Below, piece by piece: positions 13,000 to 24,547 of a DNA stretch of 64,000 bases. Under the pieces are notes generated by a model, which saw only the letters and a program-made list of their open reading frames with translations, searched no databases and was not told where the DNA came from. The translations under genes were made by a program, and so were the position numbers. The DNA lies in NCBI RefSeq assembly GCF_023343835.1, contig NC_064433.1, positions 29,884,214-29,948,213 of the forward strand, read 5' to 3'. The stretch comes from Lagopus muta (lineage: Eukaryota; Chordata; Aves; Galliformes; Phasianidae). Position 1 is the first letter of the stretch. The number at the start of each line of letters is the position of its first letter.

Positions 13000-13579
13000 C
13001 AGTGTTTTTTATTTGTTTATTTTTTGTTTGTTTTTACAACAGCTTGTATCTTTTTGTTTTCAGCACATATACTGTACATATCACATCTTAGCTGCTATGT
13101 TCTCCTGAAGGCTTCATCCTTTTACTCAAACATCTGCTATACTCTGCAGTGAACATTCAAACACATTTGTGAAGAACCAATTATGCTTAGGTAAAAATCT
13201 CTGCATCTGGGCAAGTGTTGGACTCTCAAAGCTTTGGAAGACCCTGTAAGAGCTCCTGGTTGACTTTGAATCCTGACATCACTATAGGTAGCATTGCAAT
13301 ATGTCACTTTATACTCACCTAATATCCTGCATAATGAAGTCAGACAGATAGCCAGAAAATTTGGGTCTGACCTCATTCAGAGGTTTACACATTTGAGCTT
13401 GTCTTGAGTCCCATATATTTCATTCTGATTAAAAATTCTGAGTTCATCACATTTCTGCACTTTAGATGGACAAGAACAATTCAATTTTAGTTTTAATTTT
13501 GTACAATTTTTGGTCTAATGGTCTTTTGTGACAGAAAATTCTTTAACCAGAAACTGCTTGTGAGAGATGGTTGTTGGTG
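13000..13579 (-). other. NELL2: Probable NELL2 3' UTR (3' limit uncertain)
   Basis: AT-rich noncoding sequence downstream of the TGA stop on the minus strand, with no sustained open frame in the gene's orientation. Its far end is placed only by the pair of AATAAA hexamers around 13008-13021. No transcript evidence was available. The UTR could be shorter if the ATTAAA at 13497-13492 is used, or longer if a site further away is used. Confidence 0.5.
13008..13021 (-). promoter_or_regulatory. Candidate poly(A) signals of NELL2 (two AATAAA)
   Basis: Read on the minus strand, 13021-13016 and 13013-13008 are both AATAAA, separated by two bases and about 560-570 nt past the NELL2 stop. The surrounding sequence is very A/T-rich (an A run on the minus strand follows), so chance occurrence is possible. 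A weaker ATTAAA lies only about 83 nt past the stop, at 13497-13492. Confidence 0.4.
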
Positions 13580-13630
13580 TCACAGTTCCTGAAGGCACTG
13601 TGGATCCACTGAGCAACAGACGTGGCCGTT
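13580..13630 (-). CDS. NELL2: NELL2 terminal coding segment (16 codons plus stop)
   Basis: This is the coding part of the last exon: 51 nt after a CTTCCTTTAG acceptor. It encodes NGHVCCSVDPQCLQEL and a TGA stop. It joins in phase 0 to the preceding ...CQCK and supplies the last three cysteines of the final VWC unit. I recognise the ending CCSVDPQCLQEL as the NELL2 C terminus. It is far too short to show as an ORF and was found by looking for the missing C terminus on the minus strand. Exon numbering cannot be given because the 5' part of the gene is outside the window. Confidence 0.95.
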   Translation of the reverse strand, partial: NGHVCCSVDPQCLQEL

Positions 13631-16334
13631 CTAAAGGAAGAACAAAGAGAATTGGAACATTTAGCATCTTGTACAAGCTCAGTCAATTTAAGTCTCAGCC
13701 ATTTGAAAACTCATATCAGATTTTAAGGTATAGTGTAAAGTACAGATGAATACAAATTTTGAATATATTCATGAAATTCTTGTTGTGTCCTTCTGATGTC
13801 TAAGGGATAGGCTACGATAATTCTTTTAATTGCTTGGTTTCCTATGGCCTACATCCCAAAGCTACAAAAGTCAAGCTCAAAGGAGTGAGAATCAGCAGAA
13901 GAAACACTCCTCCCATAAAGGTATCAGGCATTTGCCCAAGTAACAAAGCTGTTGAACAAGGCAGGGCAGCTGGGAGTTATTTAGATTAGACAGAAGGGAC
14001 TCTGGGTTTTATTTAGCATTGAATGTTTCAATTTGATTCTTCCTGGCTGCAACACCAGCAAATATTAATCCATGCCGTTTTTCCTGATAGCCTGGACATT
14101 TCTCTAAAAATATTTGAAATTAAGGGTACCTATTACCTATGGACATGATTAAGCTATGACGATTTTTTTCCTACTTTTCAGCTACTTTCTTCAATTGAGT
14201 CTTACAGTGCAAATAAAATTCGTATTATTTTTAAATTGGTACAAATATATTTAGTTAATATATTTAAACTGCCAGGAATAACTAAAGACGAAGGTCTGAA
14301 TCATTTGAATATTTTCTTTCCCCTGTTACAGAAGGTTAGACAATCCTAATGTTCACCTTCTTGTGATTTGAAATGGTTTTGTGGCTAATTCTGCTTTAGC
14401 TGATGCCAAGCTTTTTGAATTCTTAAAGGATTTGTGTAACCCTATTTTGCTATAGCTTGGTTAGAGAGGCTTAGCCTCGCGCTTTGACCTTCAGTGTGAT
14501 TCTCTGCAAGAAAGAATGAGGAGACACAGGGCAAACAAGAGAACTATAAAATTGGGTATAGCATTAACCTGATCTGGAGGAGAGAGGTTCTTGTGTGCAA
14601 AACTACAATACGAAGATGCTACCACTACAAACAGATAGTGAATTTCAAAAAGACAATTGCTCAGAAGAGAGGGGGCCAAAGTGCTACATCTTCATTGTTA
14701 AGCAGATTCTCGTCCAAGCTGTTTTTAAATCTAAGGGTCTGGCAGAGTATATGTTAACATCTTCTACATATTCACAATGCAGCAATATATTTTATTAGAC
14801 TATCTATGTGTTTACATGGAATAGAAATTAGTCCATGCTTAAAAATTCAGTCTTTGCTGAGACTCAGAGTAAAGGGCAGAGGGGAGCAACACACTGTTGG
14901 CCACCTCTAGAAATGGTATGTTATTTCTGCATTGTCACTGATTAGTGCTACAACAAGAACACATTTCCTTGCACTTAATCTTAACTGTTTTACATAAGAA
15001 TCATGCATAATATTTTGTTTTACAGATAGGGAAAATGAGGTGCAAAAACCTCAGAAAGCCACCCAAGCCAAGCTGCTAGGTCACTTTTTTTTTCTTTCTA
15101 AAAATTCAATTTTTTCCCTAAATTTCATTCCTCCAAAAGTATCTCCTAGCACTGGAATTGCTATATTGCACCAGCTGCAGTTCTCACTAATATGGGTTTG
15201 TGCACATAAGCCTGTTTCGACATCCTCTGAGCAGCATCTGGCTTTCTAACCATTAGCCACTGTCAGATCACAGCACTTTCTCCCAACCACCCACCCGTTC
15301 TGACATTAAGACAAATGCCCAAATGTTCTCACACTTAGCACATACTACTACCATAGTAAAAGAACCACGTCCCAACAATAGCAACTGCTGCTTCATGCAG
15401 CATAATGTCAGAAAAGTAGTGGAGGAAGGTGCTGCTTGACACCTTCTGCTCCATCATCAGTTACTCCCCACTTTTCTCAAAGGAGCTGTTGAAGTCAAGT
15501 TATTTTTATGTGCAACCTTCTAAGTAGTTAATGGTACCAGGTGCTAGAGTTTGGGAAGTTTCTTCCTTGGATAGGACATAGGATAAAGACCTTGACGAAT
15601 TTCAGTAAAAATTAAAGATATCTGGATGAATCCTGTTGCCTCTCTCTCCTTGTCTACTGTGGGATCACTCTTTTTCATTCTTCAGTATTGGTTCTACATC
15701 ATACAGGGTCTATTTTTAATGGAAAAACTAATGTTAACATCTTTTTCCCTCACAGCTTTAGTTCACGTCAACCCAGAGCCATAAAAAAAATTCTCTCAAT
15801 CGCTTCCTTTGACTACAGAAACTACTAAATATTCTCTACATCATGAAGATTCCTACTAGTAATTTTAAAGCTATAGAACTGTGTGACTAGTCCCATTATT
15901 CTCAAATGCAATGACTATTCTCAAAGAACAAATCAAATCATTCTGAAAACTGTAGTATCACACAGAATGCATTTCTTGAAGTTTAACCTTACATATCAAT
16001 TTGTTTCTTTATATATTTCCCAGATAGCATACAGCTGTACAGTAAGAACCACAATCAAGCTTGACCTGAGCTGTTGCGAAAAAGCCAAGCTCTGTGACTT
16101 GTGTGCAGCCCACTGCAGAGTAGGTTGTTGCTCTACATCTGACCTGCTAGCACATTAAACCATCATTCCAGCACATGCAAAAGTGAAGTTAGCAAAACTG
16201 AACATTTTTAATGCAATATCCTCTGCTTTTAAACAAGTGCAGACATCAACTGACTGGACGCAATGCATTAATATTTATGTGCACAGAAACAAGCTAGAAA
16301 AGCAGCATCTCAGCTTAATTTTTACGCTCCTTAC
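13631..16334 (-). other. NELL2 last intron (2704 bp)
   Basis: Bounded by the GTAAGG donor at 16334-16329 and the CTTCCTTTAG acceptor ending at 13631. No repeat or nested gene was recognised inside it. Confidence 0.9.
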
Positions 16335-16559
16335 CTTACATTGGCAGAGTGTGCACTCTGTGCCATGCTTTATCCAAGAAGACCCAGTGAAGCGAACAAC
16401 ATTGGTTTCATCCAGGCAGGTTTTAGTGATGTCATTACGGATGGTGTCCGCTTGGCAGGGGTCAGCGACACAGCGTGGGCAGCACTCGTTCTCAGGGAGG
16501 ACACTGAACTCACAGTCCACCTCTGGGCATGGCAAGGGCCAACAGTCAACCTCTCCCTG
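16335..16559 (-). CDS. NELL2: NELL2 coding exon: C-terminal VWC domain (75 codons)
   Basis: A 225-nt phase 0-0 exon. The acceptor is TTTTTCAACAG and the first codon CAG, giving QGEVDCWPLPCPEVDC. The last codon is AAG before donor GTAAGG. It carries the second hallmark ECCPRC, then a linker with DPCQADTIRNDITKTC and the final cysteine-rich stretch GSSWIKHGTECTLCQCK. The first 25 nt of the exon precede the first in-frame ATG, so an ATG-anchored reading misses them. Because both ends are phase 0, skipping this exon would keep the frame but remove most of the last VWC unit. The following intron (2704 bp) leads to the short terminal exon. Confidence 0.97.
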
Positions 16560-18649
16560 CTGTTGAAAAACAGTATGAGAACAAGAGAAAATTATTAGCT
16601 GTTGTTTTGCTTCCCTGCCTATTTCTCTGATTCAACATTATGTTTGTTCGCTGGCTTTTCTCTATCTGGTCCTATTCAGAAGACAGTGCGGAGAACACTA
16701 GCATTTATTGCTTGTGGGAGACAAAGCAAGCTGGTTGCTTTCTCTGCTTGCTACTGGGTAAGTCCATTAGACTTTGCACCAAGCTGCAGCTGAACTTCTC
16801 CGTGGACCTTGCAAAATACAAAATATGGACCTGTCCTTGAGATGTCCTACTTGTATGAGAGACAGAAACCATAACAGGTCTCACTATAAAACTGCTTTGA
16901 AGTCTCCACTTCCTCAGTTCTTTACTTCTATTGAGATTGTTAGTTTCCAGTATAATCCCTCAACTCTTCAGCTCAAGGTAAGGTTAGAGCTTATATGTTC
17001 CGAGGTTATGGCTTGGCTGAGGGTGTTGAGCTACCAGCAACCCAATTGAACACGGAACATCACAGCATTCTCAGCGAGAAGACCTCCACTGGCTTACTAT
17101 CCATTTTGGAGGTTATGAACTGATTACCTGGCTTCCAAACTTAATCATGCTTTCTGCATGTTGCATGACGGGTTCAGTACAGAGCATGAAAATTTCAAAA
17201 GGGAGACTTGCTTGGGGCCAGCATGTTCTTGGGGAAGTTACTGTACACTTGTAACAGACCTTAAGAAGTCTGATTATTCACTTTGTTACTAGAAGTTGGG
17301 AGAATTTTCATTCAATTCTGGAGAAGGGACAAAGTTGCAGATCTATCAGTCAAAGGGAACAGTTCACTGATATCATTAACACCAGTTTGTTTTGGAACAG
17401 ATCTGTCTCTGACCTCCAACTTATTCAGCTCATCCTAACACAGACTGTCAAGAACTGAGAGGGGAGGAAGAGAATAGCATTTCTCCCAAGGAAAGAAGTG
17501 TATTCACAAAAGTGAACCTAATGCTTTGAGGATTATGAGTTCAATACCAGTACAATAGCTGAAAAAAATCCCCAGAGGTTTGCCATATCTTCAATTTTAC
17601 ACCTCTTGTTGCAGAAACTATTGTTGAAGTTACTCCTTCACAGAATTCTCATCTGTATCAATTTTCCTCTCTTTTTGAATCACATGATAGAAAGAATGAA
17701 AGCAATCTTAAAACCAGTTACTGATCTTGATATTTTGATTTATTTTTTGTAGTGATGGACACGACAAGGAGCAGACAATACATTGTCACCTAAAAACCAC
17801 TGTGACAACAGAAAGAATATAAGCTTTATAAGAAGTAGCATCTTGAATAAAGGGACATCTATTGAGATCCCAAACTGTCAGGAGTTTTTTGTTTTGTTTC
17901 TAAGACCTTTAATGAAACACCTGGGAATCTATTTTAGCAGTGGCAACACTGAAAGCAGTGTCTACAGAAATTGGTTTCAGGCTGTTATTCTTGGTACACT
18001 GACAAGGAAAAGCTGAACTAGGCTTTACATTTGGAGATAACTTGTGATAAAAGCTAGTTGCTTTTATCTTGGGATTTTTTTCTGTCATGGCAATTCCCTG
18101 TATACCATCATGCAGTACAGGTTTGCTAAGACTATGAAATACCTGCCCAGGAAAAAGATCACAAGCTTCAAAAGATAATTTTTTTCTCAAACCTTATTTC
18201 ATTAATATGAAGAATGCATCAAGTCCTATTAATTTTTCTGTTACTGGAAATGTCTGAGTGAATAAAAATGTTTTAGTCTGTCAACATCTTTGAAATTATC
18301 AACTGTGATAATGAATACATATTTAAAATATCCCTATACAGCCTCATCAGCCTCTGAATGAATGAAAACATGAGTATTACTGCATAGGTGTCATACTCAA
18401 ATGACCTACATACTTTGCTAAAACAATCTTTATGATTAAATAATTTCTATTATGTCTATTATGTCCAAATGCATTTTTGACTGGAACTTAATAATACTGA
18501 TAAATATCCATGAAAGTCAGATTTTGATTATACACATACTCCAGAGGGATCTAAATAGATGTTAATATATGAGAATGAATATTCAGAGATTAGCACATCT
18601 CATGTCCTTTTTTTCCTCCTGCTTATTCCTCTGTAATCAGGAGCCTTAC
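16560..18649 (-). other. NELL2 intron (2090 bp)
   Basis: Bounded by donor GTAAGG at 18649-18644 and an acceptor AG at 16561-16560. The plus-strand frames inside it carry no recognisable domain. No mobile element was recognised. Confidence 0.9.
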
Positions 18650-18826
18650 CAAGCAGCGACACTGCTGACAGTTTTGTATCCAGGAGTCACCACTGTTGTA
18701 GGAAAGCTCCCCACTCTGATGTAAACATTGACTGCTGAGCCTTGGGTCACATTCAGGACAGCAAAATAGGTCAACAGTGGGATTTTCACAGTCACAGACC
18801 ATTCGCCGGCACATCACGTATCCACT
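18650..18826 (-). CDS. NELL2: NELL2 coding exon: VWC domain, CCPEC-containing (59 codons)
   Basis: A 177-nt phase 0-0 exon. The acceptor is CCAACAACAG and the first codon AGT; the last codon is TTG before donor GTAAGG. It completes one VWC domain and starts the next. Visible landmarks are SGYVMCRRMVCDCENP, then the VWC hallmark FCCPEC, then DPRLSSQCLHQSGE and WIQNCQQCRCL. Ten cysteines fall in the CxxC and CCxxC groupings of chordin-like VWC modules. VWC domains in secreted proteins mediate protein-protein contacts, often with TGF-beta superfamily ligands; in NELL proteins they are also linked to oligomerisation. An alternative acceptor 2 nt downstream (the next AG) would break the frame. The single Asn-Pro-Thr is not a usable glycosylation site. 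Confidence 0.97.
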
Positions 18827-19737
18827 CTGTTGTTGGAAGACAGATACAGAGTGATGGCAGAAATCTGCTTGACTCCTGCAATTCTTGCACCAAAATTTGA
18901 TTTGTTGGCATGACTGTAAACCACTACAAGCTTGTGCGTTTTTCCACAATACAATACCTTTGTTGAAATACAATTCAGAGAGTTAGAAACCACAAAACAC
19001 TCAGTAACGACCATAAAGTTCCCCTGTTATCTTACATAAATCCTTTGTACAATCAACTTTCAGACGATTCTAGCCTAAGGTGGTGAAACTCAAGCGTGTC
19101 TTTACCAAGGGTCAAATTTTAATGGATTGCATAGAGCTATATCATTTTTATATGGGCATGGCTTGAATCACCTACTAAACTTCTAGATCAGTTCCCCCTC
19201 TTTTATAATTATTCATTTAAAAATGATGATAGCTAGTGAGAAATTAAATTCATGCCAGTGAAAATTGAATTTCTGAAATGCTCGGGATTTTTTAGCAGTG
19301 TATTGGCTCTTCAATCTTCATTTGCATTTAGCTTGTGGGCTTCCTACAACAAGCATCTGAGAAAGCTAAGCAGAGGCAGCACTGACCTCTATTTATAGCC
19401 ATCTGCTGAAGATATTGGTGTCAGTCATCAACACCAGTATGTGCCTGGATAATTTCTTTGCATGAAAATGCCATTACTCCCACCCAGAAAAGATAGGCAG
19501 CATCTTTGCTAACAAAACAGTACTCTTCCCCTTCTGCCAGTATTATATGAGAAACTTCATGGAATCTCTGTTCATGCAGGTTGAAGGGAGAAGCTGTCCC
19601 CAAAACTCCATTTCTGTGAAGCACCACATACACAAATGAAAAAGCACCTAAAACAGGAATTTCACTTGAATCATATTATTTTTCCCGTCATCCCTTCCAC
19701 CATGTTTGCAGAAGCAGCTGGTTTTATTTCAACTGAC
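18827..19737 (-). other. NELL2 intron (911 bp)
   Basis: The shortest intron in the window, between donor GTCAGT at 19737-19732 and acceptor AG at 18828-18827. The content is unremarkable. Confidence 0.9.
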
Positions 19738-19931
19738 CTGGCATGAGCAGACAGAGCATCTGTCGTTCTCCAGCACCCAAATCTGACCATTGTGCTTGAT
19801 TTTGTCTTCATGGATACAGTCTCCTGTGCAGTTTTTGCCATGTGGACATCGACAGTCATACCCACCATCCAAGTTAAAGCAAACAGTGTCATTGGCACAG
19901 CTATGCCTTCCAGTTGCACATTCATCAATGT
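19738..19931 (-). CDS. NELL2: NELL2 coding exon: last Ca-binding EGF-like module plus start of VWC region
   Basis: A 194-nt exon that enters in phase 1 (TTTTTTCAG acceptor) and leaves in phase 0 after CAG (donor GTCAGT). It is where the gene changes from phase-1 EGF modules to phase-0 VWC exons. The first half encodes D-IDEC followed by HSCAND, CFNLDGGYDC (which fits the hydroxylation pattern) and a short end rich in Cys, HGKNCTGDC. The second half (from about HNGQIWVLENDRC) begins a VWC domain and ends CSVCSCQ. Sequons NDT and NCT are potential N-glycosylation sites. The exon contributes 65 residues, counting the split Asp codon. A second frame is also open across this interval, but its cysteines fit no domain. 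Confidence 0.97.
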
Positions 19932-20706
19932 CTGAAAAAACATGCCATGTAATACCTTTAGACTGCATTCAATTAACAAAAATGTTCCTGTGGCAGCCAA
20001 TATAAATGATTCATGGTCATTAAAGCCTTTAGCTGAAAATTAATTTGCACTTCACCAGCACAGGGAAAAATAACTTACAAGTTCACAAAAAATATTTTTA
20101 AAGTCACATCAACTCTAGAAACATCATGTATCATAGTCTTCCTATACATCTTCTCAAATGAAATACTGAATAAGGTTTTTAGAATAAAGAAATCACAGGA
20201 AAGACAAGAGCAAAAAAAAACCATGCAGATCCCTAAAGAGCATTAGTTTGTGGTAACCATTCAATCAGACGTTTTCAATCAAACAAGTAAAGCTGCAAAA
20301 ACCTGTTTTCGAAACTTTTTGCTGGCTCTGTCTAGCACATTCAAGTTCACTTGCTAAGAAGTTAATGTCAAAGGTGACATCTGACTTGTATGTCCATTTA
20401 GGTAAGAACTGCATCATTTATTAGAGTGTACAAGCTAGAATGGTTTAATTATTCAAGTTGCAAAGACATCTATAGCCTTTCTGTCTAGCACAGAAAATAA
20501 AAAAAATAGGAATGCCTCCAGTGAATGAAGGTAATTGACTTCAAAACAACTATATCACATAGAGTTCAAGAGCACCTTTAAAGACTTAGTTCATCGGTGT
20601 ACACTCAAAATTATTTTGCGTGGGCTAACTTGCAGCACAAACTGCCTTATATTTCAATAGTCTTTACTGAGCTTTTTCAGCTGTTCATCTGGAAGAAAAC
20701 TATCCG

Positions 20707-20721
20707 AAAAAAAAAAAAAAA
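20707..20721 (+). repeat. Poly(A) run, 15 bases
   Basis: Fifteen A following TATCCG in an intron. Simple repeat; no attached retroposon was recognised. Confidence 0.9.
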
Positions 20722-22459
20722 GCTTTGAAAAGTCGTGAAGTAAAATGCCATATGTGATAAAAAGTGGAAAAACTAGAAGATTAAAGATCTATGGCAATGA
20801 AAAGTATCAATGCAGCGAGTTCTATTCCATATAAAATTTCACAGGAGTCTGGCCCAGGCTCTTAATTAAAGTTCATTAAAAAGTAGTATTTAGCTGTCAA
20901 AGACAAAATAAACAATACCATCACTCATATATCTTTCAACATCAGCACAGAAACTTAATAAAACACTCAGCTTTGGGTTCAAGAATGGAAATGAAACCTC
21001 CAGTTCACCTCAAGCATATTCAGATAAAGAAAAATATAATTCGCTTATTTCAATTCCATGTGTGGGTGCAGTCAAACAAAAGTAAACAAGTCACTAACAT
21101 GAATATGAATTGAGATGAAAAACAGCAGGGAAAATATTAGAATTCTGTTGTATAAATAAGCAGCATTGTTGGTTTCCTTTAAATACACTGTGTAATAACA
21201 GTGCATCTCAAAAAACTGTTTTGCAAAATTACTCAGGCTTCCGGGAAGGATGAGGAAAATCTCATTTGAGAGGAACTAAAAAGAAATGGATTGTTCCTCT
21301 CTGAAAGAATATCAGCAAGAGGGGATGTACATAACAAAAAAAATAATGAATACCATAGAGAAAACATATTGAGAGCTTTTGTTCTCTATATAATTGAATG
21401 GGCAAGAAAGGGGACAGTAGATGAAAGAGGAAGACAACAAATTCAAGTCTGACAAAAGGAAATAGTTTTTCCATACCATGTATAAACAAACTATGAAATT
21501 CACTGCCACAGAATGTTGTTAAAAGGAAAACAAAAAGGTTACAAAACTAGTGAGAATATTTAAATTTACAATGCTAGCAGATTTTGGAAGAGAAATTACA
21601 TTCCATATATCACAGTTTATGGTGCCCTCATTTACATATCAAATTTACCCAAAATAAGCAAACCATCTCAGTTCTCCACATCTCCTACCTCAGTCTCTTC
21701 TGATTTTTATGGAGTTGGATGTTGTCTCAGTAGGGCGAAAACCAGCCAGGATTGTGAACCCAATTGAGTGTGGCTGTGTGTATATGGAAAGAACCTGAAG
21801 AGCTGAAATGTCCCAGGTACTCAGACAGGGAAACCCGTCCTTACTAACAGCAATGATACAGAATAAGCTGAAAAGATGGTTGTGTGGAGGCTGTGCATTC
21901 TCCAGCCTAGAATGTTCTTAGACAAGTGACTAAAAAGAATGGTTTAAGTGATGCTGATCTATGCAGAGCAGAAGGATAGAAGAATTGTCCTTTTCTTCCT
22001 CTTTTCTTTCTCTTAAATCCTTACAACTTAGCAATTGAAAATTAACATTTTCATAAGAACATGTCTAGTACTCATTCTAACTGGTTTTAAGTTATTCAGT
22101 GAAGAGAACAAACACAGATTCCACTAAAATGTCATGATTAACAGTGGGATTCCCTTAATCACTGAAGCCCCTTTTAATAAATTACTTTCAGATTTCCATG
22201 TTCATTTGCTTAAAACACTCTTTTGTACGAAGCTTTCACAATGCAGTTGTCACAGGTAAATAATACCAGTACCCAACAAGCTGTACCTTAACTGAAAGCA
22301 TCCATATTTAGTGAGCTACGTGGAGGAAATTCAGCTGTCACGTACATAAAAATAGTTCCCTTTAAATAACAAACACCGACCCTACAAACACTACCTCTGC
22401 ATTTGGCACTTACGTCCAAGTTTCTTTCACAATCTGGCCATTGTAAGAGATTATTTTTT

Positions 22460-23650
22460 GCACCACTGTCTCAAAGCTTGCTGAGGAACACTGATGGATC
22501 CGTCCTGGGCAAAGGTTGAGAAATCCTGTGTCTGAGGGACACAGATGGACAAGTCCAGGCAAGTGCTGGCCAAAGTTGGCAAAGCCTTCAGACTAAAGAT
22601 TTGCAGGCCGGGGGCAACAAGAGATACACCAGGTGAGAGAGAGATAAGCCGGGCTGAGAAGCAGTCCTTTATGTGTGCTTACCTTGAGGAAGATGGCCTT
22701 CTCAGGGAGTGCTGCACATGACTCTTACCCAAGTACCCAGGAATGCCACGTTGGCAGAAGGATAAAAAAGGGACCAACAACCACGAGGATAAGTGCCTGC
22801 TTGCTGATGGATTAACTCCCCCTTCCCACTCCCCTCTTTCCCTTATGCCTTTTTTTTTCTTTTCCATCGTGGGCGGTCACTTATGCATCAATTTCAAGCA
22901 ACCTTTGAGAAACCTGGTGGTGTATGAATCCTTCTTTGTTTTTGGCTCAAAGCTTGCTTCCTGAGGCATTTCTTCCAATAAGACTCTGACTTATCTTGGA
23001 GATGAGAGGTGGGTGTTGCTGTGTGGCAATCAGCATCACTGTGTGGACAGTTTCACATCTGAAAGCATTTCTCTGGAGCTGTTTGCCTTCGGAAGAGAGC
23101 GTTCAGGACTGTTTACTGGCAGAAGATCTGGCCTGTGACTCCAGCTTGCTATTTAAGATTGGGGGATGATACCATTGTATCCTGTGAAGGCAAGATACAA
23201 GTTGGTGCCTCGCTGCTCCCTCTTACCTGCTGGCAAGGCCCGGAAGATGGGAACAAAAGGAGCTCCTGCTGAAATACAAAAGCCAGAAGCTGCCGCTCCA
23301 AAAGCAGCTGACTCAACTACTTTGGACTTATAAGTAAGTTTGTATTGCCATTGGGAAGTATCACCATTGTCACAGTTGTCACGGTTGTCATTGTCATCAA
23401 CTGAACAGTAACACCCAACGACCCACCACTACTGGAGATCAATGACTGAACTACAAACCTACAGAGACTCCCTGCTTTTATTTCCTGTCTTTTCTATCGC
23501 CCATCTTCCTTTCCCTATCTCCCTAAACGACAAGGATTTCTAATAATCTGGTCAGACCAACATTTGACCCGTTGTGTCTTAATCTCACCATCGGGTATAC
23601 ATATATCAAAGAACCTCCTCTCCCTCCTATAAATTGGAGCTGGACACCCA
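22460..23650. mobile_element. Probable LTR-retrotransposon-derived sequence (solo LTR or LTR plus leader)
   Basis: About 1.2 kb that differs in texture from the surrounding AT-rich intron. It is GC-richer, has a polypyrimidine tract at about 22810-22865, a TATA-like CTATTTAAGA at about 23148, a block of repeated TTGTCA-type words at 23370-23400, and a C/T-rich stretch at 23470-23520. Near its right side, ATTGGAGCTGGACACCC (about 23634-23650) vaguely resembles a retroviral primer-binding site. I could not identify terminal TG...CA ends, a target-site duplication or any gag/pol/env coding, nor settle orientation (an AATAAA lies on the minus strand near 23482). Family unknown; limits approximate. 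Confidence 0.35.
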
Positions 23651-24547
23651 TGATGGAAAGGTTTGTGAGGATCATTTTTCAACACGGAAATGGTAAGTGT
23701 GCTGCTACAGTAAACAATTGGCTCTAATATTAAACAGAGCTCATACAACACTGAACATTTATGAAAAATCCCTGAGTTGTGGGTTTTTTTTCAGTTATTT
23801 GATCCATGAAAATGAATGTTTGGATACTGCCATTCAAATACCCCAGGTCATAGCCAAAGCTATTTCAGTTTTGATTGTAACCTGATCAAGAACAGCAATG
23901 TGTTTACAGTGCAGCAAGAGAGACACAAACCTGCATGCATGAAATTCTCATCTGCTTTATTTACCTACATTGAACTTCAGTCATTATCTGCAAACACACA
24001 CAAAACATCCATACCAAGTAAAACATTGTTCAGCTTTTTAATCTGAATTGACAGTGGATGGTGAGTGATGCTACTGACATCTTATTTACAGCAATAACCA
24101 GCTTTCTAAATTCCACAGCCATATGAACAGGGTACACTGGTTCTTGCATCTTTTGTGTCTGAAAAGGGTAGCAAAAGAACTACAGATTCCTTTTCTGCAA
24201 ACCAGCTATAGAGTATGCTATTATCTGTCCTATATTGTGTTGGTGTTTCTTCGTGGTTGTTGTTTGTTTTATTTTTGAAGAAACATACAACTCACTTCAG
24301 GCTATTTACAACACACTGCTTAGGAATCCAGCAGCTTGTTTTCTACAGCATTACAAAATTTAATCTCAAAAGACTTGGAGGTTTGACTTAGAACAGAAAA
24401 CAAAAAATATAACTAGTTATCCAGTGCTGAATTGAGGACTAGATCTAATTTGCAGCAGCAGTGATCTGGAACATTTTTAAGGGATTCCCTGAGTACAGCT
24501 TAATAAGACAAAAGACTACAGTGGGTGGAGAAGTAATGATAAATGTA

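Noticed and set aside
16183-16598. Plus-strand frames of 127 and 85 codons over a NELL2 exon
   Set aside because: Antisense shadows of the cysteine-rich exon at 16559-16335, which fits NELL2 on the minus strand.
19671-20000. 109-codon minus-strand frame overlapping the EGF/VWC exon
   Set aside because: It is the wrong frame for the NELL2 exon, and its residues show no EGF spacing. The other frame (DIDEC...) is the coding one.
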